Shown: positions 19,271 through 28,625 of the stretch, in pieces
How positions within the stretch are numbered: position 1 is the first letter of the stretch
Layout of the letters: every line of letters starts with the position of its first letter
NCBI RefSeq assembly: GCF_002777915.1
Contig: NZ_NJGE01000008.1
Location: 1-64,000 of the forward strand
DNA: 64,000 bases
DNA from: Bartonella tribocorum
GTDB taxonomy: Bacteria > Pseudomonadota > Alphaproteobacteria > Rhizobiales > Rhizobiaceae
Reading direction: 5' to 3'
The notes under the pieces: model-generated
The model's database searches: none
What the model saw: only the letters and a program-made list of their open reading frames with translations
Told to the model about the DNA's origin: nothing
Position numbers and translations under genes: made by a program

Positions 19271-20953
19271 GTGATTGAAGCAAACGCAACAAACGTGTTA
19301 AAGAAAGAGCAGCATTATGGAGTTGTCGCAAAAGGCTTTTTGACCAGTGTCGCACTGAGAAAGAAAATGATCATGGATAGCAAGATTGTTCAACAGAATG
19401 AGATTCTTCAAGATGATATTCTCATTGAAAAATACGGAAGGGGTAGATTTGAAGGTTTTCGTTTTTATGCCAACAAAAACAATACCGATCAAACGTCTGA
19501 GCAACAATGCTCTATAGAGGATGAAAATTTGATTCTTGCGTTTTCCAAACGTGCAACACGTTTTTGTGCTTGTGCAAATAGCGATTTTACCCTCAGTTCT
19601 GATGGCATTGTGCGCTGGATTGGTCAACCTGTGGGACAACTTGTTGCGACAGAAGATTTTTTCAAACCCAAACTGATTGTTTTAGCAGACGCACAACTCA
19701 CAGGAGAATCCCGTGAGAACGTCGTAAAACGATTAGAGCGCTTTGTAACCTTTCATTTTGAAACGACTTTAAAACCCCTGTTTGATTTGCGCAATGCTGA
19801 TAATTTAACAGATTCAACCAACAGTCTTGCTCTACAACTGGTTAAGGCTTTAGGGGTTATTCCCCGCCGCGAAGTTTTAGACCTTGTCAAAAACCTTGAG
19901 CAAGAATCACGCGCCGTGCTTCGACGCCTAGGGGTGCGTTTTGGTGCTTTTCATATCTATGTTGCAGGAATGCTTAAACCCGCTCCGGTTCAAGCCATTA
20001 CCCTTTTGTGGAACCTTAAAAATGCGGAACAAGACCAAACGGGTTTGGCTGAAATTTTTACAGCGTTATCGGCTGGTCGAACTTCTTTGATTGTTGATCC
20101 TACCCATAACCACCAATTTTATCAATTAGCCGGTTACCGAATCTTAGGACAACGTGCCGTACGGATTGATATTTTAGAACGTCTTGCCAATCTCATCCGC
20201 CCTGCCCTTCATTGGAAACAAGGAAGTGATCCCAAACCCGATGGTGCTTATGATGGCAAAAGTTTTTTTGTAACCCCCGCCATGATGTCCATTCTTGGGG
20301 CTACTGGAAACGATATGGAAGAAATTCTCAAAGGACTTGGCTACCAATCACACAGCATAAGCAATACTGTTTTTGAACAAAATCTTCTTGCACACCAAAG
20401 CTCTTTTCCTGTCAATGCGACAATACAAGCAGCTCAACCAGCAGAATGCGTTGGCAGTCTATGGCAAACAATCAGTGCACAAAAAACAACACAAGAAGAA
20501 AAAAATACCTCATCCCTGAATACCTTATCCCCCTGTATTGAAAAACATCCCCTTAAAAATAATGCTTTACCAGCAGCAGAACCTGTTGGAAATTTTGCCA
20601 AGCCCACGCCTCCTGCAGTAGAAGATAAAGTTATTTTATTATGGCATTATAGGCATCAATTTCACCACCACACACAAACAAAACGTGATAAATCTGGACA
20701 TAAGTGGAAAAATAAACCAAAGGGTACTGTAAAAAAGGGGGACAATGCGCATGAAAATTCCCCTCAAGAAGCACCATCACAAACAAAACGTTCTCATAAG
20801 TTCCATAAATCCCAAGATAAGCGTGCGAATTATAAATCTTTCCAAAAAGAAAAGGGTCTTAACCCTGATTCACCTTTTGCAAAATTAGCTGTACTACGCG
20901 ATCAACTCACCAATCATAAAAACACGCAAACACTTTCCTCTAAAGAGAATTAG
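19271..20953 (+). CDS. Helicase-family protein lacking the ATPase domains
   Basis: A 560-residue protein corresponding to the C-terminal half of the large alphaproteobacterial SUV3/MgpS-type helicase encoded upstream of fdxA and carD. The shared parts are [65 protein letters not shown], then a long Lys-rich linker ending in [12 protein letters not shown]. The P-loop and DExH domains are missing. It may start at GTG 19271 or at ATG 19367; neither has a strong ribosome-binding site. The frame is clean over 1.6 kb, so it is probably still made, perhaps as an RNA-binding protein without motor activity (inference). Confidence 0.7.
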   Translation: MIEANATNVLKKEQHYGVVAKGFLTSVALRKKMIMDSKIVQQNEILQDDILIEKYGRGRFEGFRFYANKNNTDQTSEQQCSIEDENLILAFSKRATRFCACANSDFTLSSDGIVRWIGQPVGQLVATEDFFKPKLIVLADAQLTGESRENVVKRLERFVTFHFETTLKPLFDLRNADNLTDSTNSLALQLVKALGVIPRREVLDLVKNLEQESRAVLRRLGVRFGAFHIYVAGMLKPAPVQAITLLWNLKNAEQDQTGLAEIFTALSAGRTSLIVDPTHNHQFYQLAGYRILGQRAVRIDILERLANLIRPALHWKQGSDPKPDGAYDGKSFFVTPAMMSILGATGNDMEEILKGLGYQSHSISNTVFEQNLLAHQSSFPVNATIQAAQPAECVGSLWQTISAQKTTQEEKNTSSLNTLSPCIEKHPLKNNALPAAEPVGNFAKPTPPAVEDKVILLWHYRHQFHHHTQTKRDKSGHKWKNKPKGTVKKGDNAHENSPQEAPSQTKRSHKFHKSQDKRANYKSFQKEKGLNPDSPFAKLAVLRDQLTNHKNTQTLSSKEN

Positions 20954-20972
20954 TAATAAATGGAGTTTGATC

Positions 20973-21314
20973 TTGACCCACGTAGTAACCGACAACTGCA
21001 TTCATTGCAAATATACGGATTGCGTTGAAGTTTGTCCTGTTGATTGTTTTTATGAAGGTGAAAATATGTTGGTCATTCATCCTGATGAATGCATCGATTG
21101 CGGTGTTTGTGTGCCAGAATGTCCAGCAGAAGCCATTATACCTGATACAGAACCAGGACTAGAAAAGTGGTTAGAACTTAATCTTCATTATGCAAACAAA
21201 TGGCCCAATTTAACCACAAAAAAAGATCCTCTTCCTCAAGCAAAAGAAATGGATGGCGTTCCAAACAAACTAGAAAAGTATTTTTCAGAAAATCCAGGAA
21301 GTGGAGAAGAGTAG
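20973..21314 (+). CDS. fdxA: Ferredoxin FdxA (two Fe-S clusters)
   Basis: Small electron-transfer protein with 3Fe-4S and 4Fe-4S clusters. The ligand pattern is [17 protein letters not shown] followed by [12 protein letters not shown], and the C-terminal tail is the usual one (about 113 residues). No ATG or GTG fits the conserved start (xTHVVTDNC). TTG at 20973 lies about six bases after TGGAGT and gives the family's N-terminus; TTG 20967 is the alternative. It follows the helicase-tail gene by 19 bases. The S4 RNA-binding gene that usually lies between them in rhizobia is absent. Confidence 0.9.
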   Translation: MTHVVTDNCIHCKYTDCVEVCPVDCFYEGENMLVIHPDECIDCGVCVPECPAEAIIPDTEPGLEKWLELNLHYANKWPNLTTKKDPLPQAKEMDGVPNKLEKYFSENPGSGEE

Positions 21315-21618
21315 TGATACAGTGTACAGCTTCCTCCTTCAACAATTGAAAGACTTCTTTTGTAAAAATAAAAAATCCTCAAGCGAAATGATTGATTCTT
21401 TTGAAGTTTGATGTTAGTGTTATTCTAACATGATCATCTTTCTAAGTATTTTTCTTTGCTTTTTTTAGTAAAGCAATGTATTTTTTTTGGATTTAAAAGT
21501 ACTCGGCTTTTATGCTCACTTAATTGGTACAATATACTTTGTGAAAGAAAACTCAACCCTCAGGTTTATAACCTGTTTTCCGATGCATTTGTTGATCATA
21601 AGGGAGTAAACTAGAATT
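21315..21618 (+). promoter_or_regulatory. carD upstream region
   Basis: About 300 bases of AT-rich spacer before carD, long enough for a separate promoter. No terminator hairpin of note follows fdxA. The sequence just before the start has AGGGAGTAAACTAGAATT, whose GGGAG is the ribosome-binding site. Confidence 0.4.
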
Positions 21619-22203
21619 ATGGCATCCCAACATGGAACGTCTTCCAAGACTAAAGAATTTGCAACCTCTGAATATATCGTCTACCCTACGCATGGAGTAG
21701 GACAAATTATAGCGATTGAAGATCAAGAAGTTGCAGGACATAAATTAAAGCTTTTTGTTATTCATTTTGCGAAAGATAAAATGGATGTCAAAGTCCCCAT
21801 TGCAAAAGCCCTTTCTGTTGGAATGCGTAAATTATCTGCTGGTGATTCCGTCGAACGTGCTTTAAAAGTCTTACGTGGAAAAGCACGTGTTAAGCGAACC
21901 ATGTGGTCACGCCGTGCTCAAGAATATGATGCTAAAATCAACTCTGGAGATCTTATTTGTATCGCTGAAGTTGTCCGTGATCTTTTTCGCTCTAACCTAC
22001 AGCCTGAACAATCCTACTCTGAGCGTCAACTTTATACCGCTGCTCTTGAAAGAATGGCCCGCGAAATTGCGGTTATCAATAGCCTTTCTGAAACAGAAGC
22101 GATTAATCTCATAGAGATGCATCTTTCCAACAAACCAAAACGTGAATTTAAAACTGAGAGAGAAGAAACCGTTGAAAACAGCAAAGCTGTTTACGCTGCA
22201 TAA
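21619..22203 (+). CDS. carD: CarD-family transcriptional regulator
   Basis: CarD proteins bind the RNA polymerase beta subunit and stabilise open complexes, notably at rRNA and stress promoters. The 194 residues have the N-terminal RNAP-interaction domain (YIVYPTHGVGQIIAIEDQ, then LFVIHFAKDKM) and the helical C-terminal DNA-binding domain (WSRRAQEYDAKINSGD, YSERQLYTAALERMAREIA). Order fdxA-carD is conserved in the group. A strong terminator follows. Confidence 0.92.
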   Translation: MASQHGTSSKTKEFATSEYIVYPTHGVGQIIAIEDQEVAGHKLKLFVIHFAKDKMDVKVPIAKALSVGMRKLSAGDSVERALKVLRGKARVKRTMWSRRAQEYDAKINSGDLICIAEVVRDLFRSNLQPEQSYSERQLYTAALERMAREIAVINSLSETEAINLIEMHLSNKPKREFKTEREETVENSKAVYAA

Positions 22204-22233
22204 TACATTCTTTCATAAAAACAGAATATTTTG

Positions 22234-22266
22234 ATAAAACCAGCTCTTTGCTGGTTTTATTTTTTT
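22234..22266 (+). terminator. Rho-independent terminator after carD
   Basis: ATAAAACCAGC, loop TCTTT, GCTGGTTTTAT: an 11-bp perfect stem followed by six more T residues, 30 bases after the carD stop. Confidence 0.93.
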
Positions 22267-22493
22267 ATCATCCTCTGCACTTTCAAGGATAAAGTTTTTT
22301 AAAGCACCCATAAGCAATCTAACTTTTCAACAAATTCTACCCCGCCGCCGCCTCATGTGCTTTACTTCATAGCCAACGCATTGATGAATCATCATAATAC
22401 ATCATCATTTTTTATCTTCAATCATAAGGCTGGATATAGGAAGATTCTCTCACATTAAATCATTAAAATGACTTCTTTACAGATCCCATCTAA

Positions 22494-22525
22494 TTCAATA
22501 GATTGATTTATAAAGATAATTTATG
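22494..22525 (+). repeat. AT-rich interspersed motif
   Basis: AATAGATTGATTTATAAAGA then TAATTTA, plus orientation, about 165 bases upstream of the integrase-start relic at 22663. The rest of 22267-22662 shows no gene. Confidence 0.7.
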
Positions 22526-22662
22526 GAATTTTCATATTAAATTATCCCCTGAATATCGTAAAATTCTTTCGTTCCCAACATTCCATGTTGAATAAATTAA
22601 AAACGCTCGCTTATCCACGACGAGTAGAAAAATCATATAAGTAAAAACTTTACAAAAAAGGC

Positions 22663-22885
22663 ATGCCTCTTATGGACCTTTTCAACAGCCCTTGGCTCTT
22701 AAAACATTGCGAACTGGCAAAGTGTATAACGATACTGGCTTGCACTTTTATGAAATTTAAATATGAAATTTAAAGAGAAGGGCAATAAATTTTATATTAT
22801 TGTCTAAGACTTTATCGTTATACCCTTCACGAAGTATCATCGCGAAATGGACTGAAAAGTACATTGAGAGGGGTTCTTGTTTTTT
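22663..22885 (+). pseudogene. Decayed integrase 5' part
   Basis: The leader GTAAAAACTTTACAAAAAAG and ATGCCTCTTATG match the relics at 12465 and 40210. Downstream, GCAAAGTGTATAACGATACT (the VYDGAGL region) and TTTATCGTTATACCCTTCA.CG...CGTCGCGAAATGG-like sequence match the 12.4-kb relic, the latter almost base for base over its first 19 bases. Frames are broken several times and no catalytic domain follows. Confidence 0.65.
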
Positions 22886-23930
22886 AAAAATGCGTGAATG
22901 TACAACACAATTATATTCTGAAGCGTTTTATTTTACATGATGATTGTGATCCCATAAAAGAACGATAAAAAAACATGAAATAAAATGTAAGATCCAATTT
23001 TTTAAAAAACATTGCCATAGATGCTTTTGAAAACCGTAAAACTGAATTAAAAATGATGATAAAAATGAAAGTTGGTTTGCACCTTTACGGTTTTTATATT
23101 CTTCCCCAATAAAGCTGCCTTCTTATTTCAGAAATTACACAAACAGAAATATACCAATACCCTCAACCCCGATTTAGCATACAACAGCTCATACAGCAGC
23201 GCTTGTTCGTTTCTCACACATGTTACGACGTTAGGGGCTGGATGCTGATTTACAAGCAGCAGAAAAAGCACACGCTCTGTGAAGGAAAAAAACGTCATAA
23301 GGTTACAACCATACCAGCAATGAATGAGAAAGATATACCCGCTTTTGATCAAATACTTTTTTAAAAAAACAATTAATAATCTTTATAAATCAATATTATA
23401 TAGATATAAATCACCATTCTTTTACTGAGAAACGTATGTTACACTATAAACTCTATGGATAAACCATTGACTTAAATATTCTCATAAAAAACAACGGAAT
23501 ATTTAAAAGTCTTAAGTTAATTATCCTCAATACGATATTTTATGATCTCATAGAGCAAGAAATAGATCTCACCTTAAAGTATAGAATAAAATGCGATATA
23601 GATAGGATAGACAGTTTTACATTTTATGACAGCATTGATTATTTTTATACTTTCCTTTTACCTTCTCTAGAAAACAGCTGTTTAAAAATATTTTTAAGAA
23701 AAATAATCCATGCCTGCACGAATTTATATCGATATCCAAGCCCTTGACGACGTCATTATAAAAGACTCTGCACACAAGTAGCCCTTTATCGTCTCTCAAT
23801 AAAACAAGAAAATCATCGCCTTAATAGAATCACTTTGTCTACAGTAAAACCTTACCCTTTATTCAAGGAAAGGCAGAAAACACATGACCCCGCGCATTCT
23901 CAGATGAAGCCAAAAAGCCTACCATCACAA
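22886..23930. other. Decayed, AT-rich spacer
   Basis: Over 1 kb with no gene. It contains the 11-bp inverted repeat at 23030-23094 and a minus-oriented AT-rich motif at 23371-23401. Short open stretches (23128-23352 and 23617-23799, minus) resemble no protein I know. Related genomes often have mtgA near rpmF; I could not find it here. Confidence 0.5.
23030..23094. repeat. 11-bp inverted repeat, 43-base loop
   Basis: AAAACCGTAAA at 23030-23040 pairs perfectly with TTTACGGTTTT at 23084-23094. Function unknown; it could be a recombinase site or a relic terminator. Confidence 0.6.
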
Positions 23931-24452
23931 AAGAGAGGTAAAATGCTAAAGTCTTAATCCCTAAAACAGAACCTCCACCATACATTCCAGTTTTCAGATC
24001 AATGTGATGAGGGCGACGCAACTCTCCAGAATTTTTATCCTTGATATAAGTCGGCGCTTTCAGAGCATCAGCCAAACAGCACATACCCCTCCGCGCAAAA
24101 AAGAGAGGCAAAATGCTAAAGTCTTACCCCCTAAAACGGAACGTCCACCGTACATTCCTGTTTTCAGATCAATGTAATGAGGGCGACGCAACTCTCCAGA
24201 ATTTTTATCCTCGATATAAGTCGGCGCTTTCAGAGCATCAGCCAAACAGCACATACCCCTCTTCGCAAAAGAGAGGCAAAATGCTAAAGTCTTAATCCCT
24301 AAAACGGAACGTCCACCGTACATTCCTGTTTTCAGATCAATGTGATGAGGGCGACGCAACTCTCCAGAATTTTTATCCTCGATATAAGTCGGCGCTTTCA
24401 GAGCATCAGCCAAACAGCACATGCCCCTCCGCGCAAAAGAGAGGTAAAACGC
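23931..24452 (-). repeat. Three tandem partial copies of rpmF
   Basis: Three units of about 168, 168 and 170 bases follow the rpmF stop on its 3' side, each repeating codons from about KRGM to the end of L32 plus the downstream bases. All three share changes absent from the intact gene: CCLADALK for RRSADALK, and GGRSVLG or GGGSVLG for RGRSVLV. So they multiplied after one copy diverged. Because 168 is divisible by three and the stop has gone, two copies read through as one 120-codon frame (24060-24422). No unit has an L32 start codon with its own ribosome-binding site. Confidence 0.9.
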
Positions 24453-24632
24453 TCAGTCCTTAACCACTAAAACGGAACGTCCACGGTACATTCCTGTTTT
24501 CAGATCAATGTGATGAGGGCGACGCAACTCTCCAGAATTTTTATCCTCGATATAAGTCGGCGCTTTCAGAGCATCAGCCGAACGGCGCATGCCCCTCTTC
24601 GCTGGAGAGGTTTTTCGTTTAGGTACAGCCAT
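24453..24632 (-). CDS. rpmF: 50S ribosomal protein L32
   Basis: The 59-residue L32 of the large subunit: [20 protein letters not shown] at the start, then the conserved [20 protein letters not shown]. The protein is complete, begins at ATG 24632, and ends with a TGA at 24453. It is the only intact member of a four-unit tandem array; the other three follow on its 3' side. Confidence 0.93.
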
Positions 24633-25063
24633 AAAAAGACACTCCAAATCCATTAAAACAGAAAAAGCAATGCCAAAAATGACAATGCTTTATTTAAAAA
24701 CACCATAAAATTTGAGAGTCTTATACACTGATAAAGAAGAAGAGGCAATGTCAAAATGATCCTCCTCTTCCCAAAAATGACCTTCCTTTTATCAAAAATG
24801 GTATCACAATACCTAAGTAAATATTAAACGCACTGCGAAGTTTGTGCACTTTATACACCAATGAAAACATTTTCATAAGATGAATATTTAATTTTTATTT
24901 GGCTTTAAAAGGGATTTACGCATACAGTAGAGAGATGCATAATAACGAAGAGAAATTGATTTTTAATAAAAAAACCTACGCCAATTGATGAGAATAAGAA
25001 AAAGCAACAACTTCTCTCTTTAAACTTCATAATTTTATTTTTTTAAAAACAAAGGAAGCAAGA
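24633..25063. other. Divergent spacer between rpmF and ispA
   Basis: 431 AT-rich bases that must hold the promoters of both genes. No further feature recognised. Confidence 0.5.
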
Positions 25064-25969
25064 ATGCACGAATTTACCACCCTTCTTGCAAAGCATGGCC
25101 AAAGCGTTGAAAGACGGCTTAACACACTGTTAAGTGATCACATCCAAAATGGTGAAATTTCACGCCCTGAAAACTTAATCAAAGCCATGCGCTATGGGGT
25201 TCTGAACGGTGGAAAGCGCCTGCGTCCTTTTCTTGTGATTCAAAGTGCTGCACTTTTTGATATTCCTCTAGAATATTCTCTTGATGTTGCATGTGCCTTA
25301 GAATGTGTTCACTGTTATTCGCTCATTCACGATGATCTTCCAGCCATGGATAACGATACACTCCGGCGCGGAAAACCCACCGTCCACATAGAATTTGATG
25401 AAGCAACAGCAATTCTAGCCGGCAATGCCCTCTTGACTTTTGCCTTTGAAATCATTGCCCATAAAGCTGCTACACTGTCTAGGGATATGAGAATAAAATT
25501 GATCACAGCTCTTGCACAATCAGCTGGGCTTGGTGGTATGCTAGGGGGACAAATGCTGGATCTTGAAGCTGAAAAAAAACCACAAGAGAGTACTGACATC
25601 ATCACACTACAACGCATGAAAACAGCAGCCTTAATAAGCTTTGCTTGCCAAGCAGGCGCCATCATTGGCAATGCTTCCCAAGAATTATCGACAAAGTTGA
25701 CGTCTTTTGGAACCTATCTTGGTTTAGCCTTTCAATTAACTGATGATCTTCTTGATGTCACCGCCAACACGCAAACTCTAGGCAAAACCGCAGGGAAAGA
25801 TGAAACGGCACAAAAGGCAACTTTTGTTCGTCTTTATGGCATTGAAGAAACCCAAAAAAAGCGCGATGCGCTCATCACAAAAGCAGAAGCCCTCTTACAC
25901 CCTTTTGATGATGCCAAAGCTCTGCCCCTTCTACAAGCCGCGCGCTTTAGTGCAACACGCAAACATTAA
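25064..25969 (+). CDS. ispA: Short-chain polyprenyl diphosphate synthase (farnesyl type)
   Basis: Condenses isopentenyl diphosphate with allylic diphosphates, most likely to farnesyl diphosphate, the precursor for undecaprenyl and quinone side chains. The 301 residues have GGKRLRP at 49-55, the first aspartate-rich motif DDLPAMD at 90-96, GGQMLDLEAE, and the second motif TDDLLDV. The length and the residues before the first motif (CYSLIH) fit IspA. The ribosome-binding site is AAAGGAAGCAAG before ATG 25064. It works downstream of IspG, which is encoded 3 kb away. Confidence 0.9.
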   Translation: MHEFTTLLAKHGQSVERRLNTLLSDHIQNGEISRPENLIKAMRYGVLNGGKRLRPFLVIQSAALFDIPLEYSLDVACALECVHCYSLIHDDLPAMDNDTLRRGKPTVHIEFDEATAILAGNALLTFAFEIIAHKAATLSRDMRIKLITALAQSAGLGGMLGGQMLDLEAEKKPQESTDIITLQRMKTAALISFACQAGAIIGNASQELSTKLTSFGTYLGLAFQLTDDLLDVTANTQTLGKTAGKDETAQKATFVRLYGIEETQKKRDALITKAEALLHPFDDAKALPLLQAARFSATRKH

Positions 25970-26607
25970 CGTCATCCACCCTTACATCCCGCCCTATTGT
26001 CCATATCGTACGCAGTCCTCTTTGTTAAATATCCAAGAGATTTTTCAAAAAAACTTATCATTGATCCACAGTATATTGCTGGTCCCATCATTAAATGGAT
26101 GTGACAAGCCTTAAGAAGGGTTGCATTAAAAAAAGCGCATTATGGATATCCTATTTTGCATGAAGAATGCCAAAGAATAAGTACCAAAAGCTAGAACCCA
26201 ATCACTAGGGACATAAACGATAGTACCGGTTTGCTCTTTTGAAAAACAGAACCGCTTTTACAAAAATACGGAATAACTTCAGTTTAATAATCACCACTGT
26301 CGTCCTTTAATTTGTCAGGCTTTTTATCGTATTTATTCAATTCATTGCATCAAAAAATTAAACAGAGAATGATTCTTGTAATAAAAAGAGTAATCCTTAT
26401 TGTACTATAGAATAATGCAATTTGATTTGCTCCCCACATTTCAAAGAGAAAAGAGATAGCTGCCAATGCCAATTTGTAAACATCCCTGATTCTTAAAGCA
26501 AGCGCTTATGGCTATTGTCTTGTTCACTGACATAAGAACTCAACAAACAAAACTTGACGCGCTATAACACGCCATAAAACACGTGTAATCATAATAAGTT
26601 ACGGTTC
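25970..26607. other. Spacer after ispA, no gene seen
   Basis: 638 bases between convergent genes with stops in all frames. No hairpin terminator, repeat or recognisable gene remnant was found. Confidence 0.5.
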
Positions 26608-27774
26608 TCACTGAGCTTTTTTGCGCGTTCCTTCTAAAAAAAATACTGCAAACAAGTAAATCAATAAATAAATAGCAAAAATATAAACGAGTGAGAAAAA
26701 GCCAAACCTATTAACCATAGATGCACTCATGTAAAAAAGCACCAAGAGACTAAATCTTCCAACAGTTGACAAGAAAGACTCGTATGTAGCCCTGAAATGA
26801 TCGCTAATACGATCATGGAGAATAACTTCCACACGAAGATAGGTATACTTAATGAGATAAAAAATTATACAGACTAAAATGACAGCAATTTCTTTTCTTG
26901 GTTCGAAAAAAGCGACTGTAAAAATCATAGAAACCGAAAGAAACAGCAATAAAATAAAATTTATTGTCTCGCTAAGTTTTGTAAAAAGAAAACTAGCCAG
27001 AAGTTGCGAGAGCAAGATCAGTGAAAATGTTACACCAAGATCAAAATAAGTAACATTAATATTATGATCTTTAAAGATCCACTGCCAATATTGCGAAAAT
27101 ATATTGAAAAAAATCAATGAAAAATAAAAGCATAAAGAGATATAAGGAACTTTAACAAAAATAGAGACCATCTCTTTAGCTTCACAAATGAGAGAATTTG
27201 CCTGAAGAAAATTTCCATGATTTGGTTTTCTCTGTCCCTTGAGGTCATCAAGAAAAAACAAACCAAAAAGTGTTGTCATCAACATTAAAAATGCCGCGAT
27301 ATACCATATATATTGGCTCGAATAATCAGCAAAATAGGCACCAATTAAACTAAATATAAACATGCCAACGTAATTATATTGAGAACTTAATCCCAGCACC
27401 TTTTTAGTCGATGTCAATTTTGCTTTTGCATATTGCACAAGTAAAGCATTATAAGCCCCCGCAATCAATGTCAGTGACAAGGCATTAAAAGATTCAGCCA
27501 AAAGAAAACCATAAAAGCTTGTAGAAACGCCCATAAGAAAGAGCCATGTAGCAGCAAAAGCCGCTGCCAAGACGATCGATATTTTATAACTTTTTCGATC
27601 AGCAAAATATCCCAGAGGAATATCGGTAACCATCATAATAAAAGCCTGAAATGACTTGATGATCCCAATATCAATAAGCGTTAAGCCTTTTTCAAGCATA
27701 TAAAAAGCAATAAAGGCGCCTGTTAAAATTCTTATACCGTTAAATAAAAAGCCAAAGGCTAATATATTGGTCAT
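26608..27774 (-). CDS. MFS transporter, probable exporter
   Basis: A 388-residue, twelve-helix major-facilitator protein of the inner membrane. Motif A between helices 2 and 3 reads GYFADRKSYK. ATG 27774 follows GGGGGAATGC; the frame extends four codons to a TTG. The substrate is not identifiable from the sequence. Directly upstream on the same strand lies a decayed ThiF/E1-like gene, and an E1-like adenylating enzyme followed by an MFS pump is the mccB-mccC arrangement of microcin C operons. That link is an inference from order and family only. Confidence 0.85.
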   Translation of the reverse strand: MTNILAFGFLFNGIRILTGAFIAFYMLEKGLTLIDIGIIKSFQAFIMMVTDIPLGYFADRKSYKISIVLAAAFAATWLFLMGVSTSFYGFLLAESFNALSLTLIAGAYNALLVQYAKAKLTSTKKVLGLSSQYNYVGMFIFSLIGAYFADYSSQYIWYIAAFLMLMTTLFGLFFLDDLKGQRKPNHGNFLQANSLICEAKEMVSIFVKVPYISLCFYFSLIFFNIFSQYWQWIFKDHNINVTYFDLGVTFSLILLSQLLASFLFTKLSETINFILLLFLSVSMIFTVAFFEPRKEIAVILVCIIFYLIKYTYLRVEVILHDRISDHFRATYESFLSTVGRFSLLVLFYMSASMVNRFGFFSLVYIFAIYLLIYLFAVFFLEGTRKKAQ

Positions 27775-27839
27775 GCATTCCCCCAATAACGCCCAAAAAA
27801 GGTACTCGTATACAGCATTTTAGATCAATATAAAAGCTT

Positions 27840-28290
27840 ACATTTTACAACAAATGGAGCCATAGCCACCGTACAGATCTTCAGTCCTATCAATTTGATA
27901 TCCAGAAACATGCCTAAAAATATCGGAAGAATGAATGAATCATGATTTTTCTATAATTGGACATTTATCAAAATCTGTTAAATATTTCACTGCTTCAAGA
28001 ACCGCCCAAGAACCAGCAACAATAGTTATGGATCTATCAAACTATTCATAGAGTTTTGCTTAATATTCTTAACAAACTCAAACACATCGATATCGATCAT
28101 AGACTTTTGATAACAGGCATAACAGCTGATTTTCCTTGAGATCATAAGCAGTCCTGTAGCTTTCACCCTAGCCAAAGCAGTATATAACAACAATAGAATG
28201 GATTTACAAAAAGTGTTCATTATTTTGCATATCGAATGAGCATCCTGAATATTGTAGGTTTTTTTCATTCCAAAGCTGTTTATGTTGCAT
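27840..28290 (-). pseudogene. Decayed ThiF/E1-like adenylating enzyme (MccB-like?)
   Basis: On the minus strand a 28268-28026 frame ends with a GLLMISRKISCYACYQKS stretch (the Cys-x-x-Cys region of E1-like enzymes). A one-base shift then opens ITIVAGSWAVLEAVKYLTDF, the helix typical of this family's C-terminal part (IVAG..A.EAIKYLTGF), before more stops. The Rossmann GxGxxG half is missing. It lies just upstream of the MFS gene in the same orientation. It could be MccB-like or another ThiF-family enzyme; the pieces kept are too short to tell. Confidence 0.55.
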
Positions 28291-28395
28291 CAAAATCTTT
28301 TCCACGTCACATTTTCCACACCACAAGCACTCCATGTGGATGTGGAATAAAATAATCCCATATGGAATAAAAAATAATCAAAGTATGGAGTAAAA

Positions 28396-28600
28396 ATGCC
28401 TCTTATGAGCTCTTTCAAGTATTAAGGACGGTATGGAAGCTGAAGCTTACCATGGCTGCCGACTTGCTTTTTTATTAAACTTAAAAGATGAGGGGGGCTC
28501 TATAGTTTTATACACTTCACGAAGACTTTACCATTCTAGCATTCATAAACGCTATTGAGAAATGGGGGTTAAGAGACTTTTCTTTAAAACAACGCATCCT
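28396..28600 (+). pseudogene. Decayed integrase 5' part
   Basis: ATGCCTCTTATGAGCTCTTTC begins it. In shifted frames a CRLAFLLNLKDEGGSIVLY stretch corresponds to the GAGLLLYKRKDGG region of the 12.4-kb relic, then a KRY.EMGVKRLFFK stretch to GRRREMGLGSLRD. No catalytic domain follows, and ispG is convergent just after it. Confidence 0.55.
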
Positions 28601-28625
28601 CTTTACTTCAACCTTGTACAATTGT

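Noticed and set aside
23931-24632. Regular repeats that might be a CRISPR array
   Set aside because: The units are about 168 bases long with no spacers and encode L32; this is a tandem gene duplication.
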